A stretch of DNA of 64,000 nt from Paenalicyclobacillus mengziensis (GTDB taxonomy: Bacteria > Bacillota > Bacilli > Alicyclobacillales > Alicyclobacillaceae). Each line of letters begins with the position of its first letter. Position 1 is the stretch's first letter. The notes under the pieces are model-generated. The model saw only the letters and a program-made list of their open reading frames with translations, was not told the DNA's origin and did not search any database. The stretch spans positions 2,604,001 to 2,668,000 of the forward strand of contig NZ_CP071182.1 of the NCBI RefSeq assembly GCF_017298635.1. Direction: 5' to 3'. Both the position numbers and the translations under genes were made by a program. Shown here in pieces: positions 36,809 through 44,390 of the stretch.

Positions 36809-37540
36809 CTACTCGTTTCCGGCAGCAACTTCAGCTTTGGCCAAGGCTATCGATTCAAAGCCATCGGCTGGGTTGAGTTCAGTTGACTGTGAGTAGAACG
36901 TCACGTGACAACGGCGGCAGCGAGGCTCGTAGGCTTCTGTAGCGCCAGGGAAAACAATCGGATCGTTCCAATCTGCCGGACGCCCGTTGATGAGTCGTTG
37001 CGGCAAGACAGCTGGTGCGCCACAGCGTACGCAGGTGGATGTGAGGCTCACACGCTCGTCGGCAAGTGCAAGAATATCTCCCATCGGGCCAAACGGCATT
37101 CCACGAAAGTCCTTGTCAAGTCCGGAGACGACGACTAGGCAGCGTCTTCGTAGCAACTGTGCGAGGACTTTGATGATGACATAGCCATCGTCGTCCTTCT
37201 CCATGAAAAACTGAACCTCATCGCAGGCTACGATACCGTACCCGTTTTTGATGACGTCCTCATAAAGTGCTTGTGCGGATTCTACAAGACTCGCTTGCAT
37301 GCGCTGTCCGCTGTGGCTGGCAATCTCGGTGTCAGAGTAACGCGTGTCGAGTCCGTGCTTATATACGCCAATTTTCCGGCGTTTGTAACGAGTACCCTCA
37401 CGTTTCGCTGCTTGCACACGAATGGCTTCGACGCGTTCAAAAGTGCGAATCCGCGCGATGAGTTCCTCTGTCTTACCTGACATCATGTTCCCCGTGATGG
37501 CTAAAAGATGTCCTACGTCCGGGCTTTTCGTGTCAAACAT
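36809..37540 (-). CDS. tdk: Thymidine kinase
   Basis: Tdk phosphorylates salvaged thymidine. The 243-residue type II kinase has the P-loop GNMMSGKTEE at residues 17-26, the Walker B-like VACDEVQFF, the lasso region and a C-terminal Cys pair set (CVRCG and CRRC) for structural zinc. It is longer than the usual 190-210 residues because of the C-terminal tail. I chose the ATG at 37540 (complement), 7 nt after AGAAGGGAAG; an upstream in-frame ATG at 37609 is not preceded by a good site. In Bacillus tdk lies elsewhere (near rpmE). Confidence 0.93.
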   Translation of the reverse strand: MFDTKSPDVGHLLAITGNMMSGKTEELIARIRTFERVEAIRVQAAKREGTRYKRRKIGVYKHGLDTRYSDTEIASHSGQRMQASLVESAQALYEDVIKNGYGIVACDEVQFFMEKDDDGYVIIKVLAQLLRRRCLVVVSGLDKDFRGMPFGPMGDILALADERVSLTSTCVRCGAPAVLPQRLINGRPADWNDPIVFPGATEAYEPRCRRCHVTFYSQSTELNPADGFESIALAKAEVAAGNE

Positions 37541-37696
37541 TGTGGGTCTTCCCTTCTCTGATGAGTTCCAGAAGGGGATTCGGCACGAAAAAGGCCATCT
37601 CCTGCACAAATCATCCCAATGGAAAAACTGTCCGTGTCAAAAATTCGCAGACCGACTTATGTTAATGGAACGTGGACTTCTTAGGAGTGGAGCGCG

Positions 37697-38656
37697 TTGA
37701 AAATATTAGTCACAGGCGGCGCTGGATTCATTGGTTCAAATGTCGTTGAAAACTACGTCAAATCCGGACATGAAGTCATTGTCGTAGATAACCTGTCATC
37801 GGGAAAAATTGAAAACATTCCATCAGGGGTAAGTTTTTATCCGGTTGATGTGCGCGCAGACGAGTTAGAGGAGATTATCGCTGTTCATCAGCCAGACATT
37901 GTAAACCATCACGCAGCTCAAAAATCTGTCCTCGCATCCATCAAAGACCCCTTACTCGACACCGATATCAACCTCATAGGTATGATTAAATTATTAAATG
38001 CTTCTGTGAAACACGGTGTGAAAAAATTCATTTTCGCGTCTTCCGGCGGAGCTCTGTCTGGCGACGCTTCACAAATCCCTACACCTGAGTCGTGGGTGCC
38101 AAGTTTTTCATCACCCTATGCAATCAATAAGTACGTATGCGAAAGATATCTAGCGTTATTTTCTGATTTATATGGTCTAGATTTCACAGTTCTGCGTTAT
38201 GCCAATGTTTATGGTCCGCGCCAGGATACGGCTGGGGAATCAGGCGTTGTTTCGATTTTTATACAAAATATCTTAAATCACGTGCCGTCTTCTATCTTTA
38301 CCGACCTGACGATGCCTCGGGGAACTGCCAGGGATTACGTATATGTAGATGATGTTGCTCAGGCGAATACGCTGGCGTTATCGAGAGGCAATCTTGAAAT
38401 TCTGAACATTGGAAGCGGGCGTGAGGTGTATACTGCAGACCTTTATTTTAAATTGGAGGGAATTATGGAAACACATATTCCTCCAACCTATTCAGAGCGA
38501 CCTGTCGGGGATGTTGCTCGCAGTTGCCTCGACAGCACACGCGTCAGAGACGTGTTGGGGTGGGAGCCCGTGGTGGATCTGATGCAAGGGCTAGTTCGTA
38601 CAGTCACCTACTATAAGGACATACATTTTCGTTCACGAGCGAGAGAGAGAAACTAG
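37697..38656 (+). CDS. NAD-dependent nucleotide-sugar epimerase/dehydratase
   Basis: The 319-residue extended short-chain dehydrogenase has the GGAGFIGS motif at residues 7-14, an acidic residue for NAD (VVDNLSSG), the YxxxK pair (SPYAINKYVCE, Tyr near 141) and the region VLRYANVYGPRQ, all typical of UDP-glucose 4-epimerase-like enzymes. The substrate cannot be deduced. It starts with TTG after AGGAGTGGAG. Codon use is AT-richer than the neighbours, which suggests acquisition. It pairs with the next gene for glycan synthesis. Confidence 0.85.
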   Translation: MKILVTGGAGFIGSNVVENYVKSGHEVIVVDNLSSGKIENIPSGVSFYPVDVRADELEEIIAVHQPDIVNHHAAQKSVLASIKDPLLDTDINLIGMIKLLNASVKHGVKKFIFASSGGALSGDASQIPTPESWVPSFSSPYAINKYVCERYLALFSDLYGLDFTVLRYANVYGPRQDTAGESGVVSIFIQNILNHVPSSIFTDLTMPRGTARDYVYVDDVAQANTLALSRGNLEILNIGSGREVYTADLYFKLEGIMETHIPPTYSERPVGDVARSCLDSTRVRDVLGWEPVVDLMQGLVRTVTYYKDIHFRSRARERN

Positions 38657-38659
38657 GTG

Positions 38660-39637
38660 ATGAATCGGTCGATTACAAAGCTCTTAAGATTTCCTAAGAG
38701 AGTGGCGAAATGGAGAGTGGCGAAATTGGAACAAACTCCAGAGATTTTTTCTGATACCTCGGGACGCATGAATGACCGAAATGCATTCATTTCAAAAGTC
38801 AGGAGACGTAAACAACCACGCCTTGCCAAAAACGTACAACGAAACCCGTCTGCGGTTACCGTCGTGATTCCGTCTTATAACGCAGGCCGATATCTTAAAG
38901 AGGCCGTTGAAAGTGTCTTCGCACAGACGTATAAAAATTGGAGAATGATGATTGTTGATGACGCTTCCACGGATGACAGTATGGCTCGCATTCGTAAATA
39001 CTTAAAGGACCCTCGGGTGAGCATCATTCGGAACCAGATGAACATTGGCCAAACGAAATCTCTCAATGTTGCTTTAAAACACGTGAAAACACCGTTCATG
39101 GTTCAACTGGACAGTGATGATTGGTTCTTGCCCTATACCTTAGAAACATTGGTCAATCAAGCGAAGAAAGTCGGACCAAATGTCGCGCTAATCAGCGGAA
39201 ACATCAAACTCGTGTGGTTCCGCAAGGATGGAAAGCAGTCCAAAACACTGATTCAAAAAGGCAGGCAGTACAGAGACAAATACCAGTTTTTACTTTCCAA
39301 TCGCTCTTGCTGGCCGCGATTCTACCGTACTGCTGCCTTGCGATCCGTTGGGGGATGGCCCACAGGCGGACCTTATGAAGGAAGATATATCGAGGACCTG
39401 CGGATTCTACTAAGACTGATCCCGCGATATAAATTCAAATGGATGAACAGAACTCTGTATGTACATCGCAGGCATCAACGCAGCATGACGCACCGCACCC
39501 AGGAAATGAAACGAACGCTTTACTGGCTAATTGATAAAACTTTAAAAGACTGGGGCGACCAATACCGCCCCATCTACAGACTGTTGCCAAACGGGTATCC
39601 TCAGCTAAAATCATTGATCGTAAAGAAAGCGCAATAG
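38660..39637 (+). CDS. Family-2 glycosyltransferase
   Basis: This transfers a sugar from a nucleotide donor to an unknown acceptor. The 325-residue protein has a basic N-terminal extension of about 65 residues, then the GT-A fold with VVIPSYNAGRYLKEAVES, the VDDASTDDS nucleotide site and the DxD-like LDSDDW near 150. No membrane helix is evident. ATG 38660 or GTG 38657 may be the start. Such GT2 genes next to sugar epimerases are common in spore-coat, capsule and S-layer glycan loci of Bacilli. AT-rich like the epimerase. Confidence 0.85.
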   Translation: MNRSITKLLRFPKRVAKWRVAKLEQTPEIFSDTSGRMNDRNAFISKVRRRKQPRLAKNVQRNPSAVTVVIPSYNAGRYLKEAVESVFAQTYKNWRMMIVDDASTDDSMARIRKYLKDPRVSIIRNQMNIGQTKSLNVALKHVKTPFMVQLDSDDWFLPYTLETLVNQAKKVGPNVALISGNIKLVWFRKDGKQSKTLIQKGRQYRDKYQFLLSNRSCWPRFYRTAALRSVGGWPTGGPYEGRYIEDLRILLRLIPRYKFKWMNRTLYVHRRHQRSMTHRTQEMKRTLYWLIDKTLKDWGDQYRPIYRLLPNGYPQLKSLIVKKAQ

Positions 39638-39656
39638 TAGAGCTCATAAAAAGGTG

Positions 39657-39681
39657 AACAGGGGACATTCGTCCCCTGTTT
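39657..39681. terminator. Bidirectional terminator between glycosyltransferase and typA
   Basis: AACAGGGGAC (39657-39666) pairs with GTCCCCTGTT (39671-39680) across an ATTC loop. On the minus strand the stem is followed by CACCTTTTT, on the plus strand by only TTT. It lies between converging genes. Confidence 0.8.
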
Positions 39682-39744
39682 CCGCATTCGCTGTTTTCCA
39701 CCAATTGAAGTGCGCCCGCCGGCACTGCACGAGGGGTGCCCCGC

Positions 39745-41577
39745 TTACTGCGGCTGCTTCGTACGTTTCGCCGACTTTTCGCGCTCGTTTTTGTTCAGGA
39801 TCCGCTTTCGCAGCCGAAAGCTCTTTGGTGTGATCTCGCACAGTTCATCGTCTTCGATATACGTGATGGCCGCCTCAAGGCTAAGTTGCCGCGGTGTCTT
39901 CAAGCCGCTGGTCTGTTCTTTTGTGGCGGACCTTACGTTGGTCATGTGCTTCTGTTTCGTACAGTTGACGGCCAAGTCGTTCTCACGCGAGTGCTCGCCG
40001 ATGATCATGCCTTCATAGACCTCAGTTCCTGGCGTGATGAACATCACACCTCGGTCTTCAAGACCGAGCAGGCTGTACGCGGTTGCTGGTCCCTGGTCAA
40101 TCGAGACCAGCACGCCTTGACGGCGTGTTGTCACTTCGCCGCGCCACGGGCCGTACTCAAGAAAACTGTGATGCATGGTGCCATAGCCCCGGGTCATCGT
40201 TAAAAACTCAGTACGAAAACCAATCAACCCGCGCGAGGGGACCGTAAATTCCAGACGCGTGGATTCACCAGAGGGGGACGGTTCAAGGTGTCTCATCTCA
40301 GCCTTGCGAAGGCCAAGGGACTCAATCACGGCGCCAACTGCGTCACTTGGGACGTCTGCAACGAGGTACTCGATTGGCTCGTGTACTTCTCCGTTTTCTT
40401 GGTGCAAAATGACCTGTGGTTTTGAGACCTGGAACTCATACCCTTCGCGTCTCATCTTCTCAATCAAAATGGACAGATGGAGTTCACCGCGGCTGGCAAC
40501 CAAGAAGGTGTCCGCGTCATCAGTCTCTGTCACGCGCAGACTAACATCAGACTCCAGCTCAGCAAACAGTCGGTCACGTAGGCGGCGGGAAGTCACATAT
40601 GTGCCTTCGCGTCCGGACAGTGGGCTGTCGTTGACCAGAAATGCCATTTCGAGTGTCGGTTCGTCGATGCGAAGGAGCGGCAGCGCATCGGGATTTTCAG
40701 GGTCACACACGGTTTCACCAACGGTGAGATCCTCGATGCCTGCCACGGCCACGATGTCACCGGCGATTGCGGATTCGACGTCGATTCTCTTCAGGCCCTC
40801 GAACCCAAACAGCTTTGAAATGCGGGCTCGTTCGACGGTTTCATCACGCTTGGCGACAGCGACGTTTTGGCCGCTCACCATTTTACCCCGGGCCACTCGA
40901 CCGATGCCAATGCGGCCCAAGAACTCGTTGTAGTCAAGCATTGTGACCTGCCACTGCAGCGGGCCATCGTCGTCGACCGCAGGAGACGGGATGTGTTTGA
41001 TGATGGCGTCGAAAATGGGCTTCATGTCGGTGCCTGGCACACTTGGGTCGGTCGTGGCGACCCCTTGCAAGGCCGACGCGTAAACAACCGGGAAATCACA
41101 CTGTTCCTCGGTGGCACCGAGTTCAATGAACAAATCGAGCACTTCATCCACAACTTCGGATGGGCGGGCTGCAGGGCGATCCATCTTGTTTACCACAACG
41201 ATGGGCGTCAGGCCTTCTGCGAGGGCGCGTCCGAGCACGAACTTGGTCTGCGGCATAACGCCCTCGAAGGCATCGACAACCAGCAGAACGCCGTCAACCA
41301 TCTTGACGATCCGCTCAACTTCACCACTGAAGTCGGCGTGTCCTGGGGTGTCGACAATGTTGATTTTGTAGTTCTCGTATGGAATGGCGGTGTTCTTGGC
41401 GAGAATGGTGATACCGCGCTCGCGCTCGAGTTCACCAGAGTCCATTGCGCGTTCCTGAACCTGCTCATTCGAGCGGAAGAGACCCGACTGGCGCAGGAGT
41501 TGATCGACTAAACTTGTCTTACCATGGTCAACGTGGGCAACAATGGCCACGTTTCGAAGCTGATTTGTTGCTGACAT
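39745..41577 (-). CDS. typA: Translational GTPase TypA/BipA
   Basis: TypA/BipA is a ribosome-binding EF-G-like GTPase needed for ribosome assembly and stress responses at low temperature. The 610-residue protein has the G1 motif HVDHGKTS near residue 15, [14 protein letters not shown], the EF-G-like domains III and V and the C-terminal BipA-specific domain ([12 protein letters not shown] stretch near 510). It starts at ATG 41577 (complement) after AGGTGAGGA. It is transcribed opposite to rimP from a shared 319-bp intergenic region. Confidence 0.96.
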   Translation of the reverse strand: MSATNQLRNVAIVAHVDHGKTSLVDQLLRQSGLFRSNEQVQERAMDSGELERERGITILAKNTAIPYENYKINIVDTPGHADFSGEVERIVKMVDGVLLVVDAFEGVMPQTKFVLGRALAEGLTPIVVVNKMDRPAARPSEVVDEVLDLFIELGATEEQCDFPVVYASALQGVATTDPSVPGTDMKPIFDAIIKHIPSPAVDDDGPLQWQVTMLDYNEFLGRIGIGRVARGKMVSGQNVAVAKRDETVERARISKLFGFEGLKRIDVESAIAGDIVAVAGIEDLTVGETVCDPENPDALPLLRIDEPTLEMAFLVNDSPLSGREGTYVTSRRLRDRLFAELESDVSLRVTETDDADTFLVASRGELHLSILIEKMRREGYEFQVSKPQVILHQENGEVHEPIEYLVADVPSDAVGAVIESLGLRKAEMRHLEPSPSGESTRLEFTVPSRGLIGFRTEFLTMTRGYGTMHHSFLEYGPWRGEVTTRRQGVLVSIDQGPATAYSLLGLEDRGVMFITPGTEVYEGMIIGEHSRENDLAVNCTKQKHMTNVRSATKEQTSGLKTPRQLSLEAAITYIEDDELCEITPKSFRLRKRILNKNEREKSAKRTKQPQ

Positions 41578-41685
41578 GTTATTATCCTCACCTGTTCATG
41601 CGTAATTTGTCGTCGAAAAATGTGCCTTCCAATGACCATACCATCTATAGAGCCGCCATGCAATTGTCAGAAGGCATAAATGTCT

Positions 41686-41714
41686 TTGCCATTCGATGAC
41701 ATCCATGCTATACT
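41686..41714 (+). promoter_or_regulatory. SigA promoter of the rimP-nusA-infB operon
   Basis: TTGCCA (41686-41691) and TATACT (41709-41714) are 17 bp apart. Transcription would start near 41721, giving a leader of about 175 nt. Confidence 0.8.
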
Positions 41715-41745
41715 CGGATTGTTAGACTTCGTATAGGTTATGACG

Positions 41746-41771
41746 CGAAGAGTGGGGCGACCCACTCTTCG
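41746..41771 (+). promoter_or_regulatory. rimP leader hairpin with GCGA tetraloop
   Basis: CGAAGAGTGGG (41746-41756) pairs with CCCACTCTTCG (41761-41771) around GCGA, a GNRA-class tetraloop. No T-run follows, so it is not a simple terminator. It lies about 25 nt from the expected transcript start. Confidence 0.65.
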
Positions 41772-41823
41772 TTGCATGAAATGGCTGATGTGGGTAGCAG
41801 ATCACACAGTCTTGTGCACCTGC

Positions 41824-41869
41824 TGAAGCAGATTGCACCCGGTGAAGCAGCTTGTATTTGATGAAGCAG
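41824..41869 (+). repeat. Three TGAAGCAG repeats at 19-nt spacing
   Basis: TGAAGCAG occurs at 41824, 41843 and 41862, exactly 19 nt apart, in the transcribed leader of rimP, just before its ribosome-binding site (AAGGGAGGTAA). No known binding protein is recognised. Confidence 0.7.
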
Positions 41870-41896
41870 AGTGATGGTTTCAAGGGAGGTAACTCC

Positions 41897-42370
41897 GTGC
41901 CAAAAGAACGTGTGACAGACATCGTGGAAAAACTGGCGGAGCCGATTGTAGAGGAAGCGGGTTTGGAATTGGTGGATGTCGAGTTCAAGAAGGAAGGTGC
42001 CAATTGGTACCTGCGCGTGTTCATTGACAAACCAGAAGGGGTCGACATTGACGACTGTACAAGAGTCAGCGAGCAATTGTCGGACCGGCTCGATGAGGTT
42101 GATCCGATTCAACAGGCCTATTTTCTCGAGGTGTCCTCACCTGGTGCGGAGCGGCCCCTGAAGAAACCGTCTGACTTCGAGCGGGCTGTCGGGGATTACG
42201 TGCACATTTCCTTATACGAAGCGTTGGACGGCAGGAAAAGTTTTGAAGGGGAACTCGTCGAGTATACCCCAAAAGCCGTTACCCTGCATTACCTCGTTAA
42301 AGGGGTTCAGAAGACCGTCGTTATTCCCACGGAAAAAATCGCTGCGGCACGACTGGCGATTGAGTTCTAG
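41897..42370 (+). CDS. rimP: Ribosome maturation factor RimP
   Basis: RimP helps 30S subunit maturation. The 157-residue product has the N-terminal domain motif GLELVDVEFKKEGANWYLRV and the VDIDDCTRVSEQLSDRLDE stretch, then EVSSPGAERPLKKPSDFERA. GTG 41897 is chosen because of the AAGGGAGGTAA site; an upstream ATG (41852) lies in the repeats and lacks one. It is the first gene of the infB operon. Confidence 0.96.
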   Translation: MPKERVTDIVEKLAEPIVEEAGLELVDVEFKKEGANWYLRVFIDKPEGVDIDDCTRVSEQLSDRLDEVDPIQQAYFLEVSSPGAERPLKKPSDFERAVGDYVHISLYEALDGRKSFEGELVEYTPKAVTLHYLVKGVQKTVVIPTEKIAAARLAIEF

Positions 42371-42377
42371 GGGCCAC

Positions 42378-42407
42378 CTGGATGCCTGATGGCTGGATGC
42401 CTGATGG
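42378..42407 (+). repeat. 15-bp tandem duplication between rimP and nusA
   Basis: CTGGATGCCTGATGG is present twice in tandem (42378-42392, 42393-42407). It does not contain the nusA ribosome-binding site and looks like a slippage duplication. Confidence 0.75.
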
Positions 42408-42443
42408 GTGGTTGGCGATGGTGAAAGGGGGAGAAACCATTCA

Positions 42444-43568
42444 ATGAACGTAGAGTTTATCGAGGCTCTGGACCAACTGGCGAAGGAAAAGGGCATTGAC
42501 AAAGACACATTGCTGGAAGCGATAGAGGCCGCACTCATCTCAGCCTATAAACGCAACTTCAACTCGGCACCGAACGTGCGGGTGGAGATTGGCCGTGAGA
42601 CTGGGGAAGTCCATGTGTTTGCGCGTAAGGAGGTTGCGGAGATACCGAGTGATACAAGGCTTGAGATATCCCTCGATGCAGCACTCGATATCAGTCCGTC
42701 GTACCAGGTTGGCGACGTCGTAGAGATTGAAGTGACACCGCGAGACTTCGGTCGAATTGCTGCTCAGACCGCGAAGCAGGTTGTGACCCAGCGCATTCGC
42801 GAAGCAGAGCGGACGATTGTGTATCACAAGTACGTCGACCGTGAGGACGACATTGTGACCGGTGTCATTCAGCGGCAGGACGCTCGTGCGGTCTACGTCG
42901 ACCTGGGACAGACGGAGGCGGTGCTTCCGGTGTCTGAGCAAATGCCGACAGACAAATTCAAGATGGGTGACCGAATCAAGGCTTACATCACGCGTGTGGA
43001 ACGCACGACCAAGGGACCGCAGATTGTCCTGTCACGGACACATCCGGGGCTTTTGAAACGGCTGTTTGAACTGGAAGTTCCAGAAATTTACGAGGGCGTT
43101 ATAGAAATCAAGGGCGTCTCACGTGAAGCTGGGTACCGTTCGAAGATTGCTGTCTACTCGAAAAATCCCGACGTCGATCCGATTGGTGCCTGCGTGGGCG
43201 CGCGCGGCATGCGCGTTCAGTCTGTTGTCAGCGAACTTGGCGGCGAAAAGGTAGACATCATCAAGTGGAGCGAAGCGCCTGTTGAGTTCGTTGCACACAG
43301 CCTGTCGCCAGCAAAAGTCACAAGTGTTCAAATTATGGAAGACGAGCGCATCGCACGGGCGATTGTGCCTGACTACCAATTGTCACTGGCGATTGGCAAG
43401 GAAGGTCAAAACGCACGTCTGGCGGCCAAACTCACGGGCTGGAAGATTGACATCAAGAGCGAGACCCAGGCGGCTGAGCTTGGTATGTTTGGACGGCTCG
43501 ATCTGACAGACGAAAGTGAAGACGAAGATGTCGGTACGCTTTCAGCCGACTGGCTGAACGAGCCGTAG
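42444..43568 (+). CDS. nusA: Transcription elongation/termination factor NusA
   Basis: NusA binds RNA polymerase and modulates pausing, termination and antitermination. The 374-residue protein has the N-terminal polymerase-binding domain, S1 (about 135-200, VTGVIQRQDARAVYVDLGQ) and two KH domains (VGARGMRVQSVVSELGGEK; LAIGKEGQNARLAAKLTG). It lacks the extra acidic C-terminal repeats of Proteobacteria, as in Bacillus. ATG 42444 follows AAAGGGGGAGA. Confidence 0.97.
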   Translation: MNVEFIEALDQLAKEKGIDKDTLLEAIEAALISAYKRNFNSAPNVRVEIGRETGEVHVFARKEVAEIPSDTRLEISLDAALDISPSYQVGDVVEIEVTPRDFGRIAAQTAKQVVTQRIREAERTIVYHKYVDREDDIVTGVIQRQDARAVYVDLGQTEAVLPVSEQMPTDKFKMGDRIKAYITRVERTTKGPQIVLSRTHPGLLKRLFELEVPEIYEGVIEIKGVSREAGYRSKIAVYSKNPDVDPIGACVGARGMRVQSVVSELGGEKVDIIKWSEAPVEFVAHSLSPAKVTSVQIMEDERIARAIVPDYQLSLAIGKEGQNARLAAKLTGWKIDIKSETQAAELGMFGRLDLTDESEDEDVGTLSADWLNEP

Positions 43569-43623
43569 GGCTGATACTGCGGATTGATTCAGCTGTGCAA
43601 ATCTGTGCTGTGGGGGTTGTCGG

Positions 43624-43899
43624 ATGCAAAAGGTTCGTAAAGTTCCTTTGCGCAAGTGCGTAGGGTGTCAGGAGATGTCTGACAAACGCCAACTCCTGCG
43701 CGTGGTGCTGACACCTGAGGGCGAGGTGTTACTCGACCCGACCGGAAAGCAGAACGGACGCGGTGCGTACTTGCACGGGAAGCTGGAATGTCTTCAGTTG
43801 GCAAGAAAGAAAAAGTCGCTCGAACGAGCGTTGAAGACGATGATTCCGGACACTGTATATGATCGTTTAGCGCTCTCGGTGGAAGGAGTCGCAAAGTGA
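43624..43899 (+). CDS. rnpM: YlxR-family RNA-binding protein RnpM
   Basis: YlxR (RnpM) binds RNase P RNA and modulates its activity in Bacillus. The 91-residue protein has the family motifs PLRKCVGCQEM with two cysteines and GRGAYLHGKLECLQLA. Its stop overlaps the GTG of ylxQ. Confidence 0.93.
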   Translation: MQKVRKVPLRKCVGCQEMSDKRQLLRVVLTPEGEVLLDPTGKQNGRGAYLHGKLECLQLARKKKSLERALKTMIPDTVYDRLALSVEGVAK

Positions 43900-44390
43900 C
43901 AGCAAAGCACAGCGACCGGACGAACCCGCCAGGGAACAACAACGCCTGCAATCGTCTTGGTGTTCATGCCGGTTTGAGTCATAGCGGTTCCGAGCATACC
44001 GGTTCAGGCCAACGCGGTCCCGATGTTGATAGCGGTCCTGACATTCGTTCGGAGGACAAATTCCTGAAAACTGTCGGTCTTGCGCTTCGGGCCAGACAGG
44101 CCGTCATCGGTCAGGATGAGGTGTTCAAGAGCATCCAGGGCCGAAAGGCTCGCCTTGTGATTGTGGCAACGGATGCGGGAGCGAATGGAGCAAAGAAATA
44201 TCGCGATAAATGCGCGTTTTATCAGGTGCCTTTCGTAGTGGTTTCTGACCGGGAACGGTTGGGTAATGCTTGTGGGCGCCCATATACAGTCGTTGTAAGT
44301 GTTGTTGATGAAGGGTTTGCGAAGATGTTGACGAGTCTGGCTTGGGAAATCTACGGGGGTGAAGCCTTTGGCGAAACTTCGAGTTTATGA
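43896..44390 (+). CDS. ylxQ: L7Ae-family RNA-binding protein YlxQ, N-terminally extended
   Basis: YlxQ is a K-turn-binding L7Ae/L30e-type protein. The core lies at about residues 52-155 ([20 protein letters not shown] and [16 protein letters not shown]). Unlike the roughly 100-residue Bacillus protein, this one has a 50-residue Gly/Ser/His/Asn/Asp-rich leader that looks disordered. No closer start codon with a site was found, so I keep GTG 43896. It overlaps rnpM by 4 bp and infB by 23 bp. Confidence 0.85.
   Translation: MTAKHSDRTNPPGNNNACNRLGVHAGLSHSGSEHTGSGQRGPDVDSGPDIRSEDKFLKTVGLALRARQAVIGQDEVFKSIQGRKARLVIVATDAGANGAKKYRDKCAFYQVPFVVVSDRERLGNACGRPYTVVVSVVDEGFAKMLTSLAWEIYGGEAFGETSSL

Larger units (their letters stand above)
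41578..41896. other. Divergent intergenic region typA-rimP
   Basis: This 319-bp gap holds the rimP promoter (41686-41714), its leader with a hairpin (41746-41771) and three short repeats (41824-41869), and the upstream side of typA. No gene was seen. On the minus strand there are CTGACA and TTGCAT boxes upstream of TATAGA and TATGGT, but the typA promoter is not certain. Confidence 0.7.

Noticed and set aside
37635..37663. Promoter for the epimerase gene (TGTCAA-17-TATGTT)
   Set aside because: The -35 matches the consensus at only two positions; too weak to report.
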